Positions 14,986 to 22,384 of a stretch of 38,749 nt of DNA are shown one piece after another. How positions within the stretch are numbered: the stretch's first letter is position 1; the number at the start of each line of letters is the position of its first letter. Origin of the DNA: Actinomycetes bacterium. GTDB taxonomy: Bacteria; Actinomycetota; Actinomycetes; Propionibacteriales; Propionibacteriaceae. Below the pieces are notes generated by a model. That model ran no database searches. It worked only from the letters and a program-made list of their open reading frames with translations, and was not told where the DNA came from. The translations under genes and the position numbers were made by a program. Location: NCBI GenBank assembly GCA_021781735.1, contig JAJXWF010000010.1:1-38749 (forward strand). Direction: 5' to 3'.

Positions 14986-16284
14986 ATGGCAGCTCCCACC
15001 CCAGTAGGTACCGCGAAGCTCGAGATCGACGGCGTCGTCCATGAACTGCCGGTCGTGATCGGAAGTCAGGGGGAACGAGCCATCGACATCTCGCGGTTGC
15101 GCGCGGAAACCGGCTACATCACCCTCGACGACGGTTACGGCAACACCGGCTCGTGCGTGTCCGACATCACCTACATCGACGGCGAGAACGGTATCCTGCG
15201 CTATCGGGGAATCGCCATCGAGGATCTGGCCGAGAAGCGCTCCTCGTTCGTCGAGACCGCGTGGCTGCTGATGTTCGGCAAGCTGCCCAACGAGGAGGAA
15301 CGCACCCGGTTCGCGGCGCTGCTCTCCGACAATGCGGCGCTGCACCACGACATGAACAAGCACTTCGATGCGTTCCCCGCCAACGGTCACCCGATGGCGA
15401 TCATGTCGAGCATGATCAACGCGATGGGCACGTTCCACCGGCCCCGCATCGTCGACGACGAGACGTTCCTGCTGGCGGCGGCCCGGCTGCTGAGCCGCGT
15501 GCGGTCGATCGCGGCGGCGTCCTACAAGGCGTCGATCGGCGAGCCGCTGATCTACCCGCGTCCGGACCTCAGCTACGTGCGCAACCTGCTGCACATGATG
15601 TTCTCGGTGCCCTACAACGAGTTCGAACCGAGCCACGAGGCGTCCCGGGCGCTGAACCTGTTCTTCGTGCTGCACGCCGACCACGAACAGAACTGCTCCA
15701 CCTCGACCGTGCGCATGGTCGCCTCGTCGAAGGCCAACCTGTACGCCGCCTGCTCTGCAGGCGTGTCGGCGTTGTGGGGACCGCTTCACGGTGGAGCGAA
15801 CATGGAGGTCATCCAGATGCTGCAGCGCATCCAGGCCGACGGCACGTCGATCCCCGACATCATCAACCAGGTCAAGGACAAGAAGTCCGGGGTCAAGCTG
15901 ATGGGCTTCGGCCACCGCGTCTACCGCAACTTCGACCCGCGGGCGAAGATCCTCAAGAAGGCCGCCGACGACCTGCTCGAGTCGATGCACGTCAACGACC
16001 CGTTGCTGCCGCTCGCCAAGGAACTCGAGGAGGCGGCGCTGGCCGACGACTACTTCGTCGAGCGCAAGCTCTACCCGAACGTCGACTTCTACTCGGGCAT
16101 CATCCTGCGGGCCCTGGGCATTCCGCTCGACATGTTCACGGTGATGTTCGCGATCGGACGCACGCCCGGTTGGATCGCCAACTGGAAGGAAGTCAACGAC
16201 AACCCCGAGCAGCGCATCTACCGGCCGCGGCAGATCTACACCGGCGCGCCCGACCAGCTCTGGGTGCCGCGGTCGCAGCGCTGA
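14986..16284 (+). CDS. gltA: Citrate synthase
   Basis: A 432-residue type II (hexameric, long-form) citrate synthase condensing oxaloacetate and acetyl-CoA. Catalytic residues are recognisable: His in VLHADHEQNCSTSTVR, His in GPLHGGAN, and Asp in PNVDFYSG. The N-terminal beta-rich segment typical of Gram-negative and actinobacterial forms is present (AKLEIDGVVHELPVVIGSQG). GFGHRVYRNFDPRA is the usual CoA/citrate loop. AGGAAGG lies about ten bases before the ATG. A weak CAGGAT at 14933-14938 could be its -10. It is monocistronic and convergent with the fpg gene. Confidence 0.95.
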   Translation: MAAPTPVGTAKLEIDGVVHELPVVIGSQGERAIDISRLRAETGYITLDDGYGNTGSCVSDITYIDGENGILRYRGIAIEDLAEKRSSFVETAWLLMFGKLPNEEERTRFAALLSDNAALHHDMNKHFDAFPANGHPMAIMSSMINAMGTFHRPRIVDDETFLLAAARLLSRVRSIAAASYKASIGEPLIYPRPDLSYVRNLLHMMFSVPYNEFEPSHEASRALNLFFVLHADHEQNCSTSTVRMVASSKANLYAACSAGVSALWGPLHGGANMEVIQMLQRIQADGTSIPDIINQVKDKKSGVKLMGFGHRVYRNFDPRAKILKKAADDLLESMHVNDPLLPLAKELEEAALADDYFVERKLYPNVDFYSGIILRALGIPLDMFTVMFAIGRTPGWIANWKEVNDNPEQRIYRPRQIYTGAPDQLWVPRSQR

Positions 16285-16336
16285 CGACTGGGGGTCGAGC
16301 CGGGCGGGGGACCCTCGGGGAGGGCGGCGTCGGCGA

Positions 16337-17200
16337 CTACTTGAGTAGGCGCGACAGCCGCCGGTCGGCCAGCGTGCGACCGCCGGTCTGGCAGGTGGGG
16401 CAGTACTGCAGGGACGAGTCGGCGAAGCTCACCTCGGCGATCGGGGTGCCGCACACCGGGCACGGCCAGCCAGTTCGTCCGTGCACGGCCAGGTTGCCGC
16501 GCTTGTCGTCCCTGAGATCCTTGGCCGCGAGGCCATCGGCCCGCGCGATCGCGTCGGTGAGGCAGGACCGGATCGCGTCGAACAGCACCCGCCGGTGCGC
16601 CGGGTCGAGCGCGGACGCCGGCTGGAAGGGGCTGAGCCGGGCGGCGTGGAGAATCTCGTCGCTGTAGGCGTTGCCGATCCCGGCGATCACCCGCTGGTCG
16701 CGCAGCACTCCCTTGAGCTGCGCGCGCCCGGCCGCGTCGAGGATGCGGTCGAGCACGTCGGGGGTGAAGCCCGGAGACAACGGGTCGGGCCCGAGGGTGC
16801 GCACCCGCTCGATCTGCTGCGGGTCGGTGACCACGTGCACCGCAAGCTTGCGTTGGGTTCCGGCCTCGGTGAGGTCGAACCCCGAGTCGTCGTCGAGAAC
16901 CAGCCGCAGGCTCAGCGGGCCCTTCCCGGGCCGGGGAGTGGGTGCCGGCATCGTGTCGCGCCACACCAGCCACCCGGCGCGGGCCAGGTGCATCACGAGG
17001 TGCAGGCCCTGGGCCCCCACGTCGAGGTACTTGCCGTGACGCTCGACACTGTCGATCTCGAGCCCGGTCAGCGCCTCCAGCGGGGGTTCGACGGTCTTCA
17101 AGGCGGTGAACGCGGTGAGGTGGACGCGTGCGATCGCGCGTCCGACCAGGCGCGGCACGAGGAACCGGCGCAGCGCCTCGACCTCGGGAAGTTCAGGCAT
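16337..17200 (-). CDS. Fpg/Nei family DNA glycosylase/AP lyase
   Basis: A 287-residue base-excision repair enzyme. After Met removal the N-terminus is PELPEVE, with catalytic Pro1 and Glu2. A helix-two-turn-helix region contains LKGVLRDQRVIAGIGNAYSDEIL. The C-terminal zinc finger has four cysteines, CPVCG and CPTCQ, with GGRTLADRR after it. These features fit formamidopyrimidine or endonuclease VIII-like glycosylases acting on oxidised bases; I cannot assign Fpg versus Nei subtype securely. Its start overlaps the aat stop by eight bases, so the two form an operon. Confidence 0.9.
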   Translation of the reverse strand: MPELPEVEALRRFLVPRLVGRAIARVHLTAFTALKTVEPPLEALTGLEIDSVERHGKYLDVGAQGLHLVMHLARAGWLVWRDTMPAPTPRPGKGPLSLRLVLDDDSGFDLTEAGTQRKLAVHVVTDPQQIERVRTLGPDPLSPGFTPDVLDRILDAAGRAQLKGVLRDQRVIAGIGNAYSDEILHAARLSPFQPASALDPAHRRVLFDAIRSCLTDAIARADGLAAKDLRDDKRGNLAVHGRTGWPCPVCGTPIAEVSFADSSLQYCPTCQTGGRTLADRRLSRLLK

Positions 17201-17891
17201 GGCGGCCCTCCCGGGCGGTGGGGTCGGGAGGGGGCCAGTCGACGGAGGGTTGCCCGAGGGCGGCATCGAGACGCGCCAGGTAGGTGTCGCGGGGGATCTC
17301 GATGGCGCCGAGACTGCCGAGGTGGTCGGTGCGCCACTGCACGTCGAGCAGCCGGTCGTGCCCGTCGGACAGGATCCCGACCAGCCGCAGCAGCGCCACC
17401 TTGCTCGCGTCGCGGCCCAGGGCGGCGTCGTGGAACATCGACTCGCCCGCGAAGAGCCCGTTGAGCGAGACGCCGTAGAGTCCCCCGACCAGCCGGCCCT
17501 CGGCGTCCCAGGTTTCGACCGAGTGCACGAGTCCGGACCGGTACATGTCGGTGTAGGCCCCGATGATCGCGTCGTCGATCCACCCGCCCGGACGCCGCGG
17601 GTCGCCGCAGTGGCGGATGACTTCGTCGAACGCGGTGTCGACGCTCGTGCGGTACTTCTTCGCCGATTGGCGCAGGCTGTGGCTGACGCGGACTCCGGCG
17701 AGCGGCAGAACTCCCCGGTGGACGGGCGACCACCAGCCCATCTGCTGGTCGAAGCCCCGGACGTGCAGCGGCATCGGGAATACGCCGGATCGGTAGCCGG
17801 CCAGGGCCAACCCGGCGTCGAACTCGTCACTGAACGCGATGAGGTCAGCCGAGGGCCAGTCGTCGGGCGGCCCGAACAGGTGCGCCAGCAT
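17193..17891 (-). CDS. aat: Leucyl/phenylalanyl-tRNA--protein transferase
   Basis: A 232-residue aminoacyltransferase that adds Leu or Phe to N-terminal Arg/Lys of proteins, creating destabilising residues for ClpS-ClpAP/ClpCP (N-end rule). The diagnostic block GGLYGVSLNGLFAGESMFH followed by ASKVALL is at about residues 137-168, and SGVFPMP and WWSPVHRGVLPL are in the N-terminal domain. The Gly in the family motif GVxxGxxFxGESMF is replaced here (GVSLNGLF retains the second Gly). TAGCCT lies six bases before the ATG. Cotranscribed with the downstream glycosylase. Confidence 0.9.
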   Translation of the reverse strand: MLAHLFGPPDDWPSADLIAFSDEFDAGLALAGYRSGVFPMPLHVRGFDQQMGWWSPVHRGVLPLAGVRVSHSLRQSAKKYRTSVDTAFDEVIRHCGDPRRPGGWIDDAIIGAYTDMYRSGLVHSVETWDAEGRLVGGLYGVSLNGLFAGESMFHDAALGRDASKVALLRLVGILSDGHDRLLDVQWRTDHLGSLGAIEIPRDTYLARLDAALGQPSVDWPPPDPTAREGRHA

Positions 17892-17897
17892 GGATTC

Positions 17898-17903
17898 AGG
17901 CTA
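17898..17903 (-). promoter_or_regulatory. -10-like TAGCCT before aat
   Basis: On the minus strand TAGCCT, six bases (GAATCC), then ATG. Leaderless spacing; no Shine-Dalgarno. Confidence 0.45.
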
Positions 17904-17963
17904 CTGGCCGGGTCCGACATCGGGGGGCGGGGGCACGGAGCGATCCCGGTGGCGGGTCAGGGC

Positions 17964-18004
17964 ATAGACATAAACATAATAAACATATATATTATATTGA
18001 TGTG
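17964..18004 (+). promoter_or_regulatory. AT-rich promoter/operator of the MarR gene with repeated TAAACA
   Basis: A 41-base island with very few G or C bases in otherwise GC-rich DNA. ATAAACATA occurs twice end to end (17970-17978 shifted, 17979-17987), preceded by ATAGACATA. TATATT (17993-17998) is followed by six bases (GATGTG) and the ATG at 18005, so the transcript is probably leaderless; TAAACA at 17971-17976 has 16-base spacing as a -35. Such an AT-rich, repeat-bearing promoter is a natural target of the MarR protein it precedes. Confidence 0.6.
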
Positions 18005-18457
18005 ATGACGCCCGACGAACTGGCCGACGCCGTGCTGCGTACCGTGGCCCGGCTGAACCGCTGGGCCAACATGCATGCCGTCTCGGAACTGCCGGCTGCC
18101 CAGATGAGGCTGCTCGCCCTCATTGAGCAGCTCGAACCGGTCCGCATCGGCGACCTCGCGCAGGCCGACCACACGAGCCAGCCGGGCATCACCGCCCAGA
18201 TGAACCGTCTCGACGCCGCCGGGCTCGTCGTCCGGGCCCCCGGTGCCCACGACGCCCGCGTCCACCGGGTCACGCTCACGCCCACCGGGCGCGCGGTGCT
18301 GCATCGGGCCCGGCTGGAGCGTGCCACGATCCTCGCCCCCGCGCTGGGCCGGCTGGACGCCGATGATCTCGCGGCGCTGCAGCGGGCGCATGAGGTGCTC
18401 TCGTCGCTCATCGACGAGCCTCCCGCTGATCCGGGCCCACCTCGGGCCGACCGGTAG
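18005..18457 (+). CDS. MarR family transcriptional regulator
   Basis: A 150-residue winged-helix regulator. The core is at about residues 25-105: LPAAQMRLLALIEQLEPVRIGDLAQADHTSQPGITAQMNRLDAAGLV as the helix-turn-helix (in pieces), and the wing GAHDARVHRVTLTPTGRAVL. It contains no cysteine, so thiol-based redox sensing as in OhrR or RosR is excluded; a small-molecule ligand is likelier. ATG 18005 is preferred over GTG 18002 because of the leaderless -10 spacing. The following genes, an MFS exporter, an LLM monooxygenase and an FMN reductase, are candidate targets. Confidence 0.88.
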   Translation: MTPDELADAVLRTVARLNRWANMHAVSELPAAQMRLLALIEQLEPVRIGDLAQADHTSQPGITAQMNRLDAAGLVVRAPGAHDARVHRVTLTPTGRAVLHRARLERATILAPALGRLDADDLAALQRAHEVLSSLIDEPPADPGPPRADR

Positions 18458-18526
18458 ATCCCCGCTCGGCCCGCTGCGGTCGCGCGCGTCCGAGCTTGTC
18501 AATCCGATCCCGATGGGAGTTTCCCC

Positions 18527-19744
18527 GTGCGTACCCGTCAACCTGCCATTGTCTGGTCGGTCGCCTTCGCCTGCGTCATCGCGTTCATGGGCATCGGCCT
18601 GGTCGACCCGATCCTCAAGCCGATCGCCGACGAACTCGGGGCGAGCCCGTCCCAGGTGTCGCTGCTGTTCACCTCGTACAACGCGGTGATGGCGGTGGCC
18701 ATGCTGGTCACCGGCTGGGTGTCGAGCCGGATCGGGGCCAAGCGGACCCTGCTGTTCGGGCTCGCCGTCATCATCATCGGCGCCGGATTGGCCGGGGCCC
18801 AGAACTCGGTGCCGGCGATTGTCGCGTTCCGCGCGGTGTGGGGGCTCGGCAACGCCCTGTTCATCGCCACCGCCCTGGCCACGATCGTGTCGTCGGCGGT
18901 CGGCTCGGTGAGTCAGGCGATCATCCTCTACGAGGCCTCCCTCGGCCTGGGCATCGCCGCCGGACCCCTGCTCGGCGGTGTCCTCGGGGCGCTGTCGTGG
19001 CGGTTCCCGTTCTTCGGAGTCAGCGCGTTGATGACCCTCGCCCTGGTCGCCACCGCGTTGACGCTGCCCGCCACCCCGCCGAGTGGGCGCCCCACGCCGA
19101 TCTCCGCACCGCTGCGCGCCCTGCGCCACCGGGGGCTGCTCACCGTCGGGCTCACCGCGTTCCTCTACAACTTCGGCTTCTTCACCCTGCTCGCCTTCAC
19201 TCCGTTCCCGCTGAACATGGACGCCCACGGCGTCGGCCTGGTCTTCTTCGGCTGGGGGCTGCTGCTGGCGATCTCCTCGGTACTGGTCGCGCCCTGGGTG
19301 CAGCGCCGGGTGGGCACGGCGGTCGGGCTGGTCGGGGCGCTCGCGGTGTTCGCGCTGCTGCTCGCAATCATGGGGCGCTACACCGGTGAGCGCCCGGTGC
19401 TCGTCGCCTGCACGGTTCTGGCCGGCGCGGCCCTCGGCATCAACAACACCCTGATCACCGAGACGGTGATGAAGATCTCCCCCGTGGAGCGGAGCGTCGC
19501 CTCGTCGGCGTACAGCTTCGTCCGGTTCATCGGCGGGGCGATCGCCCCCTGGCTGGCGGGGCGCCTCGGCGAGACCTCGGTGCACCTCCCGTTCTATGTC
19601 GGCGCGGTGGCGGTGGTCGCGGCGATGGCCGTGCTCTGGACCGCCCGGGCCGCGATCCACGTGATCGATGCCGGCCCCGGTCACGGTGCCGAGCCTGTCG
19701 ATTCGGAGGTCGAGGCCCAGGCGGTCACGCTGGGAGACTCGTGA
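18527..19744 (+). CDS. MFS drug-efflux-type transporter
   Basis: A 405-residue major facilitator with about twelve hydrophobic helices. The helix 2-3 loop signature reads GWVSSRIGAKRTLLFG, and the helix 5 region AASLGLGIAAGPLLGG is close to motif C of drug:H+ antiporters (DHA1). DPILKPIADELGASPSQV in the first loop is typical of the family. The GTG start has GGGAG upstream. It follows the MarR gene by 69 bases, a common regulator-exporter pair. Substrate unknown. Confidence 0.87.
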   Translation: MRTRQPAIVWSVAFACVIAFMGIGLVDPILKPIADELGASPSQVSLLFTSYNAVMAVAMLVTGWVSSRIGAKRTLLFGLAVIIIGAGLAGAQNSVPAIVAFRAVWGLGNALFIATALATIVSSAVGSVSQAIILYEASLGLGIAAGPLLGGVLGALSWRFPFFGVSALMTLALVATALTLPATPPSGRPTPISAPLRALRHRGLLTVGLTAFLYNFGFFTLLAFTPFPLNMDAHGVGLVFFGWGLLLAISSVLVAPWVQRRVGTAVGLVGALAVFALLLAIMGRYTGERPVLVACTVLAGAALGINNTLITETVMKISPVERSVASSAYSFVRFIGGAIAPWLAGRLGETSVHLPFYVGAVAVVAAMAVLWTARAAIHVIDAGPGHGAEPVDSEVEAQAVTLGDS

Positions 19745-19759
19745 CGGGGAATACCCCGT
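19744..19759. terminator. Short hairpin at the MFS stop codon
   Basis: ACGGGG-AATA-CCCCGT forms a six-base stem beginning in the last base of the stop codon. No U tract follows; it is a weak or processing hairpin separating the exporter from the LLM gene. Confidence 0.4.
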
Positions 19760-19771
19760 GCCGATCAATGG

Positions 19772-19783
19772 TTGAATAGTCAA
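19772..19783. promoter_or_regulatory. MarR-type operator TTGA-N4-TCAA before the LLM gene
   Basis: TTGAATAGTCAA is a dyad with the TTGA-N4-TCAA core typical of MarR-family sites; it resembles the RosR/CosR sites of corynebacteria, where homologous LLM and FMN reductase genes (cg1848, cg1850) are regulated. It is 20 bases upstream of the LLM start and would cover its promoter. Confidence 0.5.
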
Positions 19784-19802
19784 TTACAGATTGGGGATCA
19801 CC

Positions 19803-20957
19803 ATGCAGATCGGCATCTTCACCGTGGGCGACGTCACGACCGACGCCGCCACCGGTCGCACCCCCACCGAACACGAGCGGATCAAGGCCACCATCGAGAT
19901 GGCCAGGTTGGCCGACGAGGTGGGACTGGACGTCTTCGCCACCGGCGAGCACCACAACCCGCCGTTCGCCGCGCCGGCCAGCCCGCCTGTCCTCCTGGCG
20001 CATCTGGCGGCGGTGACCCAGCTCATCGTGCTCACCACCGCGACCACCCTGATCACCACCAACGATCCGGTTCGCCTGGCCGAGGACTACGCCTACCTGC
20101 AGCACCTCGCGGATGGTCGCGTCGATCTCATGCTCGGGCGGGGCAACACCGGGCCGGTCTACCCCTGGTTCGGTCGTGACATCCGCGACGGCATCGGCTT
20201 GGCCGTCGAGAACTACGCGCTGCTGCACCGGCTGTGGCGCGAGGAGAACGTGAGCTGGTCGGGCAGACACCGCACCCCGCTGGAGTCGTTCACCTCGACC
20301 CCCCGCCCGCTCGACGGCGTCCCCCCGTTCGTGTGGCACGGATCCATCCGCAGCCCCGAGATCGCCGAGCAGGCCGCCTTCTACGGTGACGGGTTCTTCT
20401 CGAACCACATCTTCTGGCCCCCGGAACACACCAAGCAGATGGTGGGTCTGTATCGGCGTCGCTTCGAGCACTACGGGCACGGGCGCGCCGACCAGGCGAT
20501 CGTCGGGCTCGGTGGCCAGGTGTTCATGGCCGCCACCAGCCAGGACGCCGTGCGCCGGTTCCGCCCCTACTTCGACCGTGCGCCGGTCTACGGCGGCGGT
20601 CCCAGCCTCGAGGAGTTCGCCCGCGCTACGCCCCTTACCGTCGGCACCCCCGAACAGGTCATCGAGCGCACGCTCGGCTTCCGCGACTACGTCGGCGACT
20701 ACCAGCGCCAGTTGTTCCTGGTCGACCATGCCGGCCTGCCGCTGGCGGAGGTACTGCACCAGATCGAACTGCTGGGCACCGAAGTCGCCCCCGTGCTGCG
20801 CCGCGAGTTCGACGCGCTGCGTCCGAGCGACGTACCCGACGCTCCGACCCACGCGTCCCGGCGTCCCGCGGTCGTGGACGCCGCGCCCGCCATTCCCAGC
20901 GCCGACCACTTCACGGGCACCCGCGCCGAGGACGGCAACGTCCTCGCCGGGGCCTGA
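19803..20957 (+). CDS. LLM-class FMN-dependent monooxygenase, CE1758-like
   Basis: A 384-residue luciferase-like monooxygenase with the TIM-barrel start MQIGIFTVGD, GLDVFATGEHHNPPF (flavin-side loop), LTTATTLITTNDPVRLAEDYAYLQHLADGRVDLMLGRGN and a C-terminal domain. The combination with the adjacent FMN reductase identifies the CE1758/CE1759 pairing, from recall of those family models. The ATG at 19803 has GGGGAT upstream. The C-terminal 35 residues are Pro/Ala-rich and look disordered. It uses reduced FMN and oxygen on an unknown organic substrate. Confidence 0.87.
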   Translation: MQIGIFTVGDVTTDAATGRTPTEHERIKATIEMARLADEVGLDVFATGEHHNPPFAAPASPPVLLAHLAAVTQLIVLTTATTLITTNDPVRLAEDYAYLQHLADGRVDLMLGRGNTGPVYPWFGRDIRDGIGLAVENYALLHRLWREENVSWSGRHRTPLESFTSTPRPLDGVPPFVWHGSIRSPEIAEQAAFYGDGFFSNHIFWPPEHTKQMVGLYRRRFEHYGHGRADQAIVGLGGQVFMAATSQDAVRRFRPYFDRAPVYGGGPSLEEFARATPLTVGTPEQVIERTLGFRDYVGDYQRQLFLVDHAGLPLAEVLHQIELLGTEVAPVLRREFDALRPSDVPDAPTHASRRPAVVDAAPAIPSADHFTGTRAEDGNVLAGA

Positions 20958-20991
20958 CCGCCCCACCCACAGCCACCGTCAGGAGGCCGCC

Positions 20992-21591
20992 ATGTCCGCC
21001 ACCATCACCGTCCTGAACGCCGGGTTGCGCGTGCCCTCGTCGTCCCGGCTGCTCGCCGAGCGCATCGCCGAGGCCGTCGGCGCGCGCCTGGCCGGCGCCG
21101 ACCTGCGGATCGTCGACCTGCGATCGTTCGCGCATCCGATCATGGACGCCCTCCTCACCGGGTTCCCCGCCGGCGACCTCGCCGAGGTGGTGCAGCGGGT
21201 CGGCCGCTCCGACGCGCTCGTCGTGGTCACCCCGACCTTCCAGGCGGGCTATTCGGGGCTGTTCAAGTCGTTCATCGACCTCCTGGACGCCGACATGGTG
21301 CGGGGCACGCCCGTGCTGCTGGCGGCCACCGGCGGCAGCGAACGCCACTCGCTGATGATCGACCACGCACTGCGCCCCCTCTTCGCCTACCTCGGGGCCG
21401 AGCCCGTGCGGACCGGCATCTTCGCGGCCACGTCGGACTTCGGCGGGGGAGAGGGCCTGCAGGCCCGCATCGAGCGGGCCGCGGGCGAACTCGTGGGTCG
21501 ACTCGGCGTCGTCAGCGCGACGTCCGACCCGACGACATCCGGGGGCGAGGTCGTGGCGTTCGAGCAGCTGTTGCGCCGCTACAGCGCGTGA
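20992..21591 (+). CDS. NAD(P)H-dependent FMN reductase, CE1759-like LLM partner
   Basis: A 199-residue flavodoxin-fold reductase. The FMN phosphate loop is near VPSSSRLLAERIAEA, followed by SDALVVVTPTFQAGYSGLFKSFIDLLD and LLAATGGSERHSLMIDHALRPLFAYLGAEPV, characteristic of the NADPH:FMN reductase family. AGGAGG precedes the ATG at 20992, 34 bases after the monooxygenase gene, so the two are cotranscribed and this enzyme supplies FMNH2 to it. Confidence 0.88.
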   Translation: MSATITVLNAGLRVPSSSRLLAERIAEAVGARLAGADLRIVDLRSFAHPIMDALLTGFPAGDLAEVVQRVGRSDALVVVTPTFQAGYSGLFKSFIDLLDADMVRGTPVLLAATGGSERHSLMIDHALRPLFAYLGAEPVRTGIFAATSDFGGGEGLQARIERAAGELVGRLGVVSATSDPTTSGGEVVAFEQLLRRYSA

Positions 21592-21630
21592 TTGGCGCCC
21601 CTCCGGGACGGAAAGGGTCGTCGACGGCGC

Positions 21631-21927
21631 TCACTGGCGGCCGGCGTCGTCACCCCGCACGCGGGCGATCGTGGCGTCCATGCGCTTCAGGGATGCCTGC
21701 CATTCCTGCTGCATCCGCTGGTGGGCTGCCCGCGTCGGCTCGTCCCACAGGTCTCGAGACGCCTGAAGCTGACCGCTGAGCGAAGCGAGCGCGGCGACGA
21801 TCCGCTGCTGGGCGTCGGCCAGGTCGTCGGCGCCGACCGTGATCCGGTCGTCGGATGCGGCACCGACCGCGGGCGCGGAGCCATCGGCGGCCTGGTCGGC
21901 TCGACGAAACCATCGCGTGAGGTTCAC
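21631..21927 (-). CDS. WXG100/ESAT-6-like small protein B (variant motif)
   Basis: A 98-residue, mostly helical protein. After a short basic start (LTRWFRRADQ) and a linker comes a helix-turn-helix hairpin: DLADAQQRIVAALASLSGQLQASRDLWDE then PTRAAHQRMQQEWQASLKRMDATIARV, overlapping pieces of about residues 40-90. The spacing of helix, W-x-x turn and a second helix with Trp matches WXG100 proteins, but the turn is WDE instead of WxG. It starts with GTG overlapping the stop of the upstream gene (GTGA). Both members of the pair have 98 residues, as for EsxA/EsxB heterodimers. No ESX secretion genes are visible, so secretion is unproven. Confidence 0.6.
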   Translation of the reverse strand: MNLTRWFRRADQAADGSAPAVGAASDDRITVGADDLADAQQRIVAALASLSGQLQASRDLWDEPTRAAHQRMQQEWQASLKRMDATIARVRGDDAGRQ

Positions 21928-22220
21928 CGGTCGGCCTTCGCCGGGTGGTGGGAGCGGTGCGCCGCGACGAGATGGCCGTGCATGAGGTCGAGGGACTCCT
22001 TGATGCGTTCGATGGCGCCGTCGAAGAGTTCGTAGTCGCGGTAGAACCCCGCCGCATCGGCGGTGCTCCATCCCGCGCGCAACTGTTCGATCCGGTCGCC
22101 GAGTTCGAGCTGGATCCGGTAGATCTCCTGGTGGCCGGCCTCGACCCGGCGGGCGTCCTGCAGGAGATCAGGCGCCCCACCGCCGGCCTCATGCCGCCGG
22201 GTATCGCCCGTCTCGCCCAT
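21924..22220 (-). CDS. WXG100/ESAT-6-like small protein A (variant motif)
   Basis: A 98-residue helical protein. The first helix is LQDARRVEAGHQEIYRIQL, followed by ELGDRIEQLRAGW, the turn WST where WxG is expected, then ADAAGFYRDYELFDGAIERI and a final helix. AGF after the turn and the length are typical of the WXG100 superfamily; the glycine of the motif is lost. AGGGGAG lies upstream of the ATG. It is the first gene of a two-gene operon with protein B, overlapping by four bases. The obvious inference is a heterodimer, of unknown function. Confidence 0.6.
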   Translation of the reverse strand: MGETGDTRRHEAGGGAPDLLQDARRVEAGHQEIYRIQLELGDRIEQLRAGWSTADAAGFYRDYELFDGAIERIKESLDLMHGHLVAAHRSHHPAKADR

Positions 22221-22318
22221 GTGATCTCCCCTTGCGCCACGGCACCGGTGGGCCGATGTCGACGTCTCCGGTGGGGTTGGCTTCAGTCTGCTGGAGCGAG
22301 CCTAACCCCGGGCGGGCT

Positions 22319-22346
22319 CAGCTCATCCCGCGTCGGGATGACGCTG
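22319..22346 (-). terminator. Hairpin downstream of arginine deiminase gene
   Basis: TCATCCCG-CGT-CGGGATGA is a perfect eight-base stem, extended by CAGC/GCTG past a one-base bulge. It lies 39 bases after the arcA stop on the minus strand and before the WXG100-like pair. No U tract on the minus strand. Confidence 0.6.
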
Positions 22347-22384
22347 GGACAGCCCCGCAGGGGTGGCCGCCCGCTCTGCGCGTC

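Noticed and set aside
17964-18004. AT-rich stretch as a mark of horizontal transfer
   Set aside because: The AT richness ends at the start codon; the MarR and MFS genes have the same GC-rich codon use as their neighbours.
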